The translations under genes were made by a program, and so were the position numbers. This document shows positions 9,164 to 16,390 of a stretch of DNA of 16,390 bases, in pieces. Every line of letters starts with the position of its first letter. Within the stretch, counting starts at the first letter, position 1. The notes under the pieces were generated by a model, which saw only the letters and a program-made list of their open reading frames with translations, was not told the DNA's origin and did not search any database. The DNA is taken from positions 1-16,390 of the forward strand of contig JAHBMJ010002726.1 of assembly GCA_018398765.1 (NCBI GenBank), given 5' to 3'. The DNA is from Chromera velia (lineage: Eukaryota; Sar; Chromeraceae).

Positions 9164-9722
9164 CTAGGGTATGATACCTAAAAAAAGTTAATTATGTGTA
9201 TGGTTTCCATGGAGAGGCGATCAAGCAAACAAAGATCGTACCGGGAAAGAAGAGGGGGGAAAAAGGGCGGGGGCAGGACAAGGAGAATACAGCGGCTACT
9301 ATGAATGCTGATGCAAGCGAGGCTGTATCCCCTTCCTGAAACGCTCATGCACAGAGTGTCACAGATGTGGTCCTGCCGGTAAAAACATACAAAATGTACT
9401 TTTAACAGATCATTCACATATAGATTTCAGAAGTTTGACCAGGTTTGGACGGGTTTGAAGAGGTTTGGAAGGTTTAAGTCTGGTGCAACCATGGTTTCTA
9501 AACCAATTCTAAACCTGACGTAGCGAATGGGTTTTACACTCTGAGTCATCTAAACCTACCGTAACCTACCCTAACCTTAGCCACTCGACCCTATTTTAGC
9601 GTTTTTTAAGCTTTTCTAGCAAATTGAGCTCCAAAAATCTCTTTTAAAACATCAAAAATTTAAGTTTTTATTGAAAAACCTAACTTCAAACCTAGGGTAC
9701 CCTCACAAAGTGTCAGACCCTA
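9164..9722. mobile_element. 559-bp MITE-like element with 9-bp TSD, inserted in Copia pol (Mutator-like by TSD)
   Basis: A perfect 9-bp direct repeat, gtgcaggtt, flanks it (9155-9163 and 9723-9731). The ends are inverted: CTAGGGTATGATACC on the left and CTAGGGTCTGACACT as the reverse complement of the right, 12 of 15 matching. Insert plus one duplication is 568 bp, which exactly accounts for the frame difference between the two halves of pol. The inside is AT-rich on the right, with GGTTTGG/CCTAACC motifs in opposite orientation and no transposase. The TAA that closes the upstream frame (9179) lies in the insert. A 9-bp duplication is typical of Mutator-like elements. Confidence 0.83.
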
Positions 9723-9731
9723 GTGCAGGTT
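9723..9731. repeat. Right 9-bp TSD (gtgcaggtt) of the pol insertion
   Basis: Identical to 9155-9163, directly followed by the continuing pol frame. Confidence 0.85.
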
Positions 9732-10658
9732 GCACAAGATGATGAAGAGAAGGAAGAAGCGCTGAGAGAGCGTCTAGGGAAATTAAAAGAAGAGCTCGCT
9801 CGTATGATTGCGGAAAAGGAGAAGAAGAGACGTCCCCTCCCTCGGATCGTTCCCGTTAATCCGACTGTAGTCGAAAAAATGATGAGTCATGTGAATCTTC
9901 GAAAAGGACACATTGATGCAACTAATGAAGAGGTCGAGAGTGGCAGTCATGAGAAAGGAATGCTTGATGAGCTGCAGCGTTTCCTGGATGAAATGGTCTT
10001 CCGTCGGGGGGTGCATGTCCCAAAAGGCGGGAAAGTCATGAGGTGTCGATGGGTCCTGACTTGGAAACTAAAAGGGGGAAAGAGAGTCGCGAAAGCACGT
10101 CTGGTTGTGAAGAGATTCTAAGACGATAGGAAGGATCTGCAGACATACTCAGGGATGGCCGATTGGTGGTCTGTCTTGCTTGTACTTTCATTTGCGGCAA
10201 CAAAGGGATGGGGGTGCGCAAAGTTGGATGTTCGAACTGCATTTCTGACTGCTGAAATGAAGGATAAAGTGTATGTTCGGTTGCCCGACAAACTTCCTGC
10301 AGGTCTGCCTGAGTGGGTGAAAGCAGGGTCGGTCTTTCATTTGAATAAAACGATGTATGGACTCAAGGATGCCCCTCGTCTATACACTCAGAGCTTCAGG
10401 AAGATGGCAAAGGAGGAAGGGTGGGAAGAGCTGAGAGAGAGTGTGTTTGTCAAGAAGGATCAGAAAGGAGAGATCATCGCAATCATGCTGATGCATGTGG
10501 ATGATTTGCTTATCTTTGCTGCCGATCCACTCATTCACTTTGCTCCCATTCAGAAGAGGCTCAAGATGGACGAGCCTGAGTTATTGGAAGAAGGAGAGAG
10601 TTTCGAGTATATAGGAATGACTCTCACTCGCACACGTGAGGGGTACGAAATCGGATAG
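9723..10658 (+). pseudogene. pol: Copia pol, reverse transcriptase part
   Basis: This frame runs from the insertion site to TAG 10656, broken once by TAA at 10119. The first 60 residues are a charged, helix-like linker. The Copia reverse transcriptase signature follows: WVLTWKLK..KARLVVKRF, then KLDVRTAFLTAEM with the first catalytic Asp (about 10225), then LNKTMYGLKDAPR (about 10342), then LMHVDDLLIF with the Asp pair (about 10501). The motif is HVDD where Copia usually has YVDD. The TAA lies where related proteins commonly have Gln just after KGF, which fits a CAA-to-TAA change. Confidence 0.9.
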
Positions 10659-11522
10659 AAAGCCTACCTTGACTCAATTGAAATAGATGAGAAGAAGTTG
10701 CTCGGGGGGAGATTGAACGCATCTCTTCTTGAGCCTCCTGAAGAGGGAGAAGTGTTGGAGGATCTCATTCCGTTAATGCAGAAATGCACAGGGGTTATGG
10801 GGTAGGTTGTTCGCACTCTTCTTTCCATCTCTTTTCTCTTCAGCGACTTGGAGCTGTTCCGATGGTCCACTCGGCCTTCTGCAGAGAAGGTTGAGGGGGT
10901 GCTACGTCTCCTTTTGCATGCTCAAGAAACGGAACGGCCTCTTGTCTTCACTCCCTGTCACAATCCCAAGATCGTTGACTTTCACGACGGTTCTTTTTCT
11001 CTTTCTCGGGGAGAAAGGAGGGCAGGGTATGAGGCGTTCCTTATAGATCAGAGCAAGTCGATTGGATCCATATGAGAGAACAATCTCTTTACATGGAAGT
11101 CTAAATGGATTAACAGGGTCTTGAATTCCAGTACGTCTTCTGAACTGTGTGTGCAGCATGAGACAGTGAAGAAAGCGTATGCGTGGAAGTCGTTTGTTGA
11201 GGCTCTGTAGCAGAAGAAGGTCCCGATCGAATTTGTGACTGACTCTGCTCCTTTGATGGAACAGTTGGAGACAGGAGAAGTGAGATCTGAGCCTCGTCTT
11301 CAAGGCATGCTTCGGTTTGTTCGGCAAAAACTTAGGGCAATGAGAGCAAAAACATTGTGGTGCCCAACCGACGTCATGCGTGCGGACAGACAGACAAAAC
11401 TTAAGCTTTCAAAAGACAGGGGAACTCAGTACGTCCCTCGTGATCGATCGACTGCTGTCAAATCAGGTACAAGACGGAAAGTCATTGATTTTGTAAAGAA
11501 GGTGTACTTTCTCTGCCCTTGA
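10659..11522 (+). pseudogene. pol: Copia pol, reverse transcriptase C-terminus and RNase H
   Basis: Continues the same frame after TAG 10656, with further stops TAG 10803, TGA 11073 and TAG 11208, ending at TGA 11520. RNase H residues are readable: Asp in FHDGSFS (about 10986), Glu in SSTSSELCVQHE (about 11140), Asp in FVTDSAP (about 11240) and the terminal ADRQTK block (about 11385) that matches the Copia ADxxTK motif. The end lies 35 bp before the 3' LTR, as expected. Confidence 0.85.
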
Positions 11523-11547
11523 GTGATCATTCTCTGTTTTTATGATC

Positions 11548-11553
11548 AGGGGG
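11548..11553 (+). other. Putative polypurine tract
   Basis: AGGGGG followed by TGAC directly before the 3' LTR at 11558. Position is right for the plus-strand primer; the tract is short. Confidence 0.4.
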
Positions 11554-11557
11554 TGAC

Positions 11558-11806
11558 TGTAAGGGCTCAATATGGAGGTGCCCGCCGCCAGACCTGCCGC
11601 CGCATCTTATTGAGATACGCGGGGTGGGCGCACCGCATAGATTTATGAAATAGTGATTGCATGTTGATTGAAGCATGATTGAATACGAATTAAACAGACT
11701 GATTGATAAGAAGGAAGACATTCTCCTTCTTATCAGTCCTCTCCGTATGAATGATTTGCATCCTCCTATAGTAAGTTCTCTTCTACGTAGAGCCTAGTAC
11801 CTTACA
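11558..11806 (+). repeat. 3' LTR of the Copia element
   Basis: A 249-bp copy that starts TGTAAGGG and ends TTACA, followed directly by the caaat duplication. It is about 96 percent identical to the 5' LTR over the alignable 240 bp. The hairpin is unchanged at 11704-11735. The TATA-like stretch of the 5' LTR reads TTATGAAATA here. Confidence 0.93.
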
Positions 11807-11811
11807 CAAAT
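11807..11811. repeat. Right target-site duplication of Copia (caaat)
   Basis: Partner of 4941-4945. The sequence GAGTCTTC that follows continues the interrupted repeat. Confidence 0.92.
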
Positions 11812-12110
11812 GAGTCTTCGCACTTTTTTATGCACAAAAAAAAAAAGATTACCAAAAGATTTTTTTATCGGTTTCACATGAATATGAACGCCCAAAAGCT
11901 TTTCTAAATGTTTGTTCAGTGAAAAAGAGGTCATCTAGTCTATTTTCCAGACATTCAAGTTTTGAGTGAGGGCTTGAAGTGGTTCTTTATTATGTTGTAG
12001 CAGTTTTTACGTTTCTTTCTTTGCTTTGGGCCCTTCTTGGGTCCCCCTTTATCAAACCGATCATTGCGTGCGATCAACGATGTCAAACAATCCCAAATTC
12101 TAGTCTTAAA

Positions 12111-12158
12111 TATCAACGAATTCGGAATTCTTATCAACGAATTCTTATCAACGAATTC
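12111..12158. repeat. Short tandem repeat TATCAACGAATTCT
   Basis: Two perfect adjacent 14-bp copies preceded by a diverged third, flanked on both sides by ATTCTAGTCTTAAAT. It looks like local slippage inside copy 1 of the TTTGA element. Confidence 0.75.
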
Positions 12159-12285
12159 TAGTCTTAAATTAAGATGATTCTCTAGGATTACTCTAAGATA
12201 AAAACTTATATAAGCTCTTAGCTTTGACAATAGCTCATTAATTTTGAGACTCTTAATTTAGTTTGACTATGACTATGATGCGTCT

Positions 12286-13124
12286 AGTGACCAGATTTGA
12301 TTTGATTTGATTTCATTTGATTTGATTTGAAGTAGGGTTTAACCTCAAATCAAATCTTAGGCCCGAGAAACTTTAGCATGATAGAGCCTATCAAATCCTA
12401 TCAAATCTACTTCAAATCTGACTATTTAACCTCAAATCTTCGAGGTCAATCCATCATCCAGTCTCTCAAATGAGTCTTCACACTTTTTTGTGCGCAAAAA
12501 AAAAAAAAAGATCACAAACAGATTTTTTTATCGGTTTCACATGAATATGAATGCCCAAAAGCTTTTTCAAATGTCTGTTCACTGAAAAAGAGGTCATCCA
12601 GTCTATTTTTCAGACATTCAAGTTTTGATTTAGGGTTTGAAGTGGTTTTTTGTTATGCTGTGGCAGTTTTGAAGTAAACTAGAGATTCAAAAGTTGAGAG
12701 GTACAGACCGTACAGTTTTCAACTAAGTTTTGGTCCGCTTTCTTGTTCGCAGTTTTGAAGGGAATTTGAAGCATAAAATTAGTAAATTAATAGTAAAATT
12801 TAGCTATAGTTGTGAATGGTTAACTAAAAATTCTAGTCTTAAATTAAGATGACTCCTAGGATGACTCTCTAGGATGGCTTTAAAATAAAAACTTATGTAA
12901 GTTTAATTTAGCTTTAAGAGTCTTAATTTAGCTTTTAGAGTCTAGTTTTTAGTGATTTTCTTATCTCTAGAGCTTTCTAGGATTTGCTAGTGGTGTCGAC
13001 TGTGTTATGTCGTCTTCAGTGCTGTCGAGAATGACCTCGAGACTTCAACCTCAAATCTACCTCAAATCTGAGCTTGAAGCTCAAATCAAATCAAATCAAA
13101 TCCTATCAAATCAAATCTGATCAC
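12286..13124. mobile_element. TTTGA-rich inverted-end repeat element, copy 2 (839 bp, uninterrupted)
   Basis: It starts with AGTGACCAGATTTGATTTGA and ends with the near-inverse (TCAAATCTGATCAC). It holds the intact version of the Copia target: CAAAT at 12467-12471 followed by GAGTCTTC, the sequence the Copia insertion splits in copy 1. It lies inside copy 1, either as a nested insertion or through a tandem duplication; extra unmatched DNA on both sides (about 20 bp left, 150 bp right) leaves this open. No coding capacity. Confidence 0.62.
12941..13124. repeat. Direct repeat, 3' part of the TTTGA element (copy 2)
   Basis: About 184 bp that repeat at 13284-13485. Over the first 130 bp I count five differences, all transitions. 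The copies diverge mainly where the second has extra bases (GGTCAGATTT and TTGCTGC regions). Confidence 0.88.
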
Positions 13125-13283
13125 AAAACGCGCCATCGTTATCCATATGCAGAGCTAGCTGGATACTTCTAACGCTAGTTCTAACCTTAGGCAGGGAAAA
13201 GTTGTTATTTTCTAGGATGCCATGCTACACTGTCTTAATCAACACTTCAAATTAAAAGCTTCAATCTTGCGAGAAGCTTTTAG

Positions 13284-13485
13284 TCTAGTTTTTAGTAATT
13301 TTCTTGTCTCTAGGGCTTTCTAGGATTTGCTAGTGGTGTCGACTGTGTCATGTCGTCTTCAGTGCTGTCGAGAGTGACCTCGAGACTTCAACCTCAAATC
13401 TACCTCAAATCTGGTCAGATTTGAGCTTGAAGCTCAAATTGCTGCTCAAATCAAATCAAATCCTATCAAATCAAATCTGGTCACT
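13284..13485. repeat. Direct repeat, 3' part of the TTTGA element (copy 1)
   Basis: Partner of 12941-13124. It ends with the inverted end CAAATCTGGTCACT that matches the left end at 4755. Confidence 0.88.
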
Positions 13486-14727
13486 AAATAATCGATGTCT
13501 AGGGCGGCTACAATTAATCAGCAATCCCGTCTAGTAAGACAGACGGATCCCACTTTGCAACGGACATGTGAGAGAAGTGAACTAAGAAGGTAAATGAGGT
13601 CAGAAGGGTTTCCCTCACGGTGCACTGCCAGTCACGCATTAATGAAACCGAGACTCCTGCATGGTCTATCATGCTCTGAGGAAACAACACGTGAAGGCAT
13701 ACAGTGTCGAAAAGCCAAGGCGAGAGAAGGAAGAGTGAGAGCGAGAAATATGCAGTGACCGATTGGCGAGAAGAGAAAATGAGACCTGGAATGAGACTGG
13801 GGCCATGACTGATGAAATATGAGGACAACAAAAGAGAAGGAAAACACAAAAGAATCAGGGCAAAGGAAACGGAAAAGGCAGGCAAGACAGCGCAGCACAG
13901 CAGCATGGAAAACGCCCAGCACCAAAACAAGCAAGAGAGTCAGACTCGTTCTCAAACCCTTACGGATAAAAAAGAAAGGCAATGGACTTGGCGCGAGCTC
14001 TTTCGATCAAAGACATGCCGTGCCTTTTCCACTCTGCCTTCACCGATCACTCAAGACAGAGAGGACAGAACCTGGACTTACGACATCTCACAAACTGTTC
14101 TCCTTCACTCCCCCTGCTCCCCCCCCCTGTACCCCCTCATGCACCCCATCTCTCATCTCATCCCCAAAGGTCCAAAGATGACCCCTATGCTCTCCTATCC
14201 GTGCCCGTGCCCTTCCCCTGCTCCTTCTCGAGTCTCTCACACAAAAAGAAAACAGATGCAGGGTGCAAGGGCAAAGAGCGGGAGCGAAAGAAGGAACAGC
14301 TGTATGCTCCCAACAAAAAGAAATCGCATTCCCTTCTTGCAGCTTCCTGCTTCCCTACTTTCTCTGTATCACCAGCCTATGCTCCGTTTTTCAGAGATAT
14401 TTACACCCACCAAGAAAAACTCTCCCGGTGGCAGTGCCTCACCGCTTTGTCCCCTTTTCCGTTCCCTTTTCACTCCGCCTGCGCAAGTCCTTTTGTTGTT
14501 TTGTTATTTCTGAAATGCAGCAGCATGGTGTAACAACGGAAAGAAACAAGAAACAGATCCATAACGCTGCCGCACCTCAAGCTCAACAACTTGAAGCCTC
14601 TCTATCCATCTTGAACTCTCAGAAAAATAAGGCTTCGTGAATTCTTACTCGCTCCCACTTTCGCAAGCCTGCAACCCTCTCACCCTCCCCATCCCGCAGC
14701 TGTCAATGCAACGTCCTGCTCATCTTC
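13486..14727. other. 3' flank of gene B, no convincing gene
   Basis: This follows the TTTGA-type element and reaches the stop of gene B. On the + strand it is purine-rich from about 13550 to 13950, so the - strand, which codes gene B, is pyrimidine-rich there, like the flank of gene A. From about 14080 to 14250 it is C-rich on the + strand. Open frames of 120 to 233 codons overlap one another in several frames and have low-complexity translations without domains. I do not accept them as genes. Confidence 0.55.
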
Positions 14728-16329
14728 TTACGGAACCTCTTTTCTTTTCACGGTGAGTGCATCTTGGACGGTGTCCAGATTTCCCCAACTGACATCATGA
14801 ATTTTTTCCGTTCTGCAGGCTGCGGAGACCTGTCTTCGCTGTCCGTGCTCACAGATGCTCTTCTCTCCGCACTCTTTGCAACGTGAGCGCCGTCGACCGT
14901 GGTCACAGATGCTCGCACCTCCGCACTCTTTGCACTGAGAGCGAATACGACCGTGCTCACAGAAGCTCGCCCCTCCGCACTCCTTGCAATTAGAGCGCCG
15001 TCGGCCGTGCTCACATATGTCCTTACCTCCGCACTCCTTGCACTGAGAGCGCTGCTTGCCGTGCTCACAGAGGCCCTTCCCTCCACACTCTTTGCACAGA
15101 GAGCGCCGTCGGCCGTGTTCACAGATGCTCCCACCCCCGCACTCCTTGCAACGTGAGCGAATGCGTCCATGCTCACAAATGCTCGCACCTCCACACTCCT
15201 TGCAATGAGACCGCCGTCTGCCGTGCTCACATATGCCCTTACCTCCGCACTCCTTGCACTGAGAGCGGTGTCGGCCGTGCTCACATATGCCCTTCCCCCC
15301 GCATTCCTTGCACTTAGAGCGCTGTCGACCATGCTCACAAAGGCCCTTCCCTCCACACTCTTTGCACTGAGAGCGCTGTCGGCCGTGGTTGCAAAGGCCC
15401 TTCCCTCCGCACTCCTTGCACTTAGAGCGAATGCGGCCGTGCTCACAGATGCTGCCACCTCCGCACTCCTTGCAACGTGTGCGAATGCGGCCGTGCTCAC
15501 AGATGCTGCCACCTCCGCACTCCTTGCAACATGAGCGAATGCGTCCATGCTCACAAATGCTCGCACCACCGCACTCCTTGCAATGAGAGCGCTGTCGGCC
15601 GTGCTCACATATGCTCGCACCCCCGCACTCCTTGCAACGAGAGCGAATGCGTCCATGCTCACAAATGCCCTTCCCCCCACACTCCTTGCACTTAGAGCGC
15701 TGCCTGCCGTGCTCACAAATGCTCCCACCTGTGCACTCCCTACAGCAAAAACGACCCTTTCCACGTTCACAGATGCTCGCACCTCCACACGGCTTGCATT
15801 TGTTGCGCGCCTGTCCATGAAAACAGAGAATCTGCGCATGGCGATTCCCTCTCCCTTCTTCTCCCTCCCCCCCTCGGCAATCATCCTGGAAGGTAACTGC
15901 TTTCCCTTCAGAAGTAAGGGGGGCGGAGTCGGAAACAGACACACTCAACCGACGCTGCTTCTCTTCTCGCAACACACCCTCATCCCTCCCCTGCAAGGCA
16001 CACCCACCTCTCCCACCCGCACAGTCACCCACTTGAATACGATTGCACTCGGCTGCATCATCGTGAGGGAGTGCACTCTCGGACCGACGACGCTTCAAGG
16101 AAATCACTCGTGCCCTCTGCCCCCCTTCTTCCTTCTGTCCATCACGATCGCGATCATAGGGAAGCAAATGGGTGGAGGTCGGTTTGTGAGAGGGAAGCAC
16201 TCTTTTGTCGGTTTGGGCATTAGTGGATGGACGTTTTCTGTTGTCAGTTTGGGTGTCAACAAATGGACGGCTGCAGACACCCGACGAATTGAGACGAGGA
16301 GAACACATGCCATCCTCCTCCGATCGCAT
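14728..16329 (-). CDS. Gene B: tandem C-x-H-x6-C-x2-C repeat protein, paralogue of gene A, possibly 5'-partial
   Basis: The frame is open to the right edge of the window, so an upstream part may be missing. The first in-frame ATG is at 16329, giving 533 residues to a TAA stop; another Met follows seven residues later. Residues 1 to about 165 are disordered and charged, with ISLKRRRSES near residue 76 as a possible nuclear localisation signal and a QTDNRKRPS/QTDKRVLPS internal near-repeat. From about residue 166 there are 18 units of the 18-residue Cys/His module and one degenerate unit (CEHGQRRQVSAAC). The entry to the array (RNRHAQILCFHG) resembles that of gene A (RNKHGQILCQHG), and an RRLSVSVSDSA stretch resembles KRRRVSSLSASVSE there, so the two genes are paralogues beyond the repeats. 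The C-terminal 30 residues are unique. Zinc binding is inferred from ligand spacing; function unknown. Confidence 0.8.
   Translation of the reverse strand: MRSEEDGMCSPRLNSSGVCSRPFVDTQTDNRKRPSTNAQTDKRVLPSHKPTSTHLLPYDRDRDGQKEEGGQRARVISLKRRRSESALPHDDAAECNRIQVGDCAGGRGGCALQGRDEGVLREEKQRRLSVSVSDSAPLTSEGKAVTFQDDCRGGEGEEGRGNRHAQILCFHGQARNKCKPCGGASICERGKGRFCCRECTGGSICEHGRQRSKCKECGGKGICEHGRIRSRCKECGGASICEHGRQRSHCKECGGASICEHGRIRSCCKECGGGSICEHGRIRTRCKECGGGSICEHGRIRSKCKECGGKGLCNHGRQRSQCKECGGKGLCEHGRQRSKCKECGGKGICEHGRHRSQCKECGGKGICEHGRRRSHCKECGGASICEHGRIRSRCKECGGGSICEHGRRRSLCKECGGKGLCEHGKQRSQCKECGGKDICEHGRRRSNCKECGGASFCEHGRIRSQCKECGGASICDHGRRRSRCKECGEKSICEHGQRRQVSAACRTEKIHDVSWGNLDTVQDALTVKRKEVP
14814..15831 (-). 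repeat. 54-bp tandem coding repeat array of gene B (18 units plus 1 degenerate)
   Basis: Nearly nineteen 54-bp units in register. Read along the protein, linkers from unit 5 to unit 12 run ASI, ASI, GSI, GSI, KGL, KGL, KGI, KGI, and units 13 to 16 run ASI, GSI, KGL, KDI. The first two units are diverged (second has CERG instead of CEHG, so a His ligand is missing), and the last has lost the C-x2-C pair. Confidence 0.93.
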
Positions 16330-16390
16330 TCCCCCCCTCTCTGACTCTCTCACACCGTTTCTGCCCGCATCCCTTCCTGTCTGACTGTGA

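Larger units (their letters stand above)
4946..11806 (+). mobile_element. Ty1/Copia LTR retrotransposon, decayed, ~6.9 kb
   Basis: Two LTRs of about 250 bp bound the element. The 5' LTR starts TGTAAGGG, and the 3' LTR runs from TGTAAGGG to TTACA, giving the canonical TG..CA. A 5-bp duplication, caaat, flanks it (4941-4945 and 11807-11811), the usual size for Copia. Domain order is gag, zinc knuckle, protease, integrase, reverse transcriptase, RNase H, which is diagnostic of Copia rather than Gypsy, where integrase comes last. The coding region has about a dozen in-frame stops, a frame change near 6790 and a 559-bp insertion at 9164-9722, so it cannot encode an intact polyprotein. It is inserted in copy 1 of the TTTGA-type element. 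Confidence 0.94.
4755..13485. mobile_element. TTTGA-rich inverted-end repeat element, copy 1 (interrupted by Copia and by copy 2)
   Basis: The left end AGTGACCAGATTTGATTTGA and the reverse complement of the right end (ending 13485) are identical over about 20 bases. They continue into TTTGA pentanucleotide repeats, eight or so on the left. The copy is broken by the Copia element at 4946-11806 and by copy 2 at 12286-13124. Its own pieces are 4755-4945, 11812-12285 and 13125-13485. Pieces 4755-4945 plus 11812-12007 align continuously with 12286-12670 of copy 2, and 13284-13485 aligns with 12941-13124. ATCGAT lies just outside both ends (4746-4751 and 13491-13496), so the ends may extend further. 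No clear target duplication and no transposase were found. MITE-like is the best description. Confidence 0.62.

Noticed and set aside
13812-14513. 233-codon + strand frame starting with ATG, with overlapping frames of 183 and 125 codons
   Set aside because: Three frames are open over the same low-complexity DNA, none with a recognisable domain or consistent composition. Could be chance in stop-poor sequence; transcript evidence would be needed.
14748-15944. 398-codon frame on the - strand and several + strand frames over the gene B repeats
   Set aside because: Same artefact of the 54-bp period; the frame of 14728-16329 matches gene A in the module and in the flanking sequence.

Overview
The window looks like nuclear DNA of a single-celled eukaryote. 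It has two long intron-free reading frames for low-complexity, Cys/His-repeat proteins. Between them lies an AT-rich island about 10 kb long (roughly 3.5-13.5 kb) made of nested transposable elements, microsatellites and spacer. There are no bacterial operons, ribosome binding sites or RNA genes that I could recognise. Repeat proteins of this kind and decayed Copia elements made me think of an alga or chromerid-type alveolate, but that is an impression from memory and the sequence does not prove it.

Layout. (1) Positions 1-2293, + strand: gene A. It has a disordered N-terminal part with a basic nuclear-localisation-like patch, then 18 tandem 18-residue units of the form C-x-H-x6-C-x2-C. (2) 2294-3513: pyrimidine-rich 3' flank with no convincing gene. 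(3) 3522-4269: a 748-bp non-autonomous DNA transposon with terminal inverted repeats and an 8-bp target duplication; it carries a CACT microsatellite. (4) 4278-4754: AT-rich spacer. (5) 4755-13485: an inverted-repeat-ended repeat family rich in TTTGA/TCAAA. It is present as a large interrupted copy and as a second copy (12286-13124) lying inside it. (6) 4946-11806: a Ty1/Copia LTR retrotransposon inserted in the first copy, with ~250-bp LTRs and a 5-bp duplication, caaat. The matching uninterrupted site survives in the second copy. (7) 9164-9722: a 559-bp MITE-like element with a 9-bp duplication, inserted in the Copia pol gene between integrase and reverse transcriptase. (8) 13486-14727: a flank that is purine-rich on the + strand in its first few hundred bases, with no convincing gene. 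(9) 14728-16390, - strand: gene B, a paralogue of gene A with 18 repeat units plus one degenerate unit, convergent with gene A.

The Copia element is dead. Its gag-pol frame has about a dozen in-frame stops, mostly TAG, one frame change in the zinc-knuckle region and the MITE insertion. Protease, integrase, reverse transcriptase and RNase H motifs are still readable. Over the first 240 bp, all ten differences between its two LTRs are transitions, and each can be read as C-to-T at CpA or CpG on one strand. The stop codons fit the same process (CAG, CAA or CGA changed to a stop), so I infer a deamination or RIP-like mutational history.

The order of events can be partly read: the TTTGA-type repeat first, then its duplication or nesting, then Copia insertion, then MITE insertion into pol. 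The relative age of the nonsense mutations and of the 3522-4269 element is not fixed. Genes A and B share a four-unit higher-order period in their repeat arrays, which points to common descent of the array or exchange between the copies.
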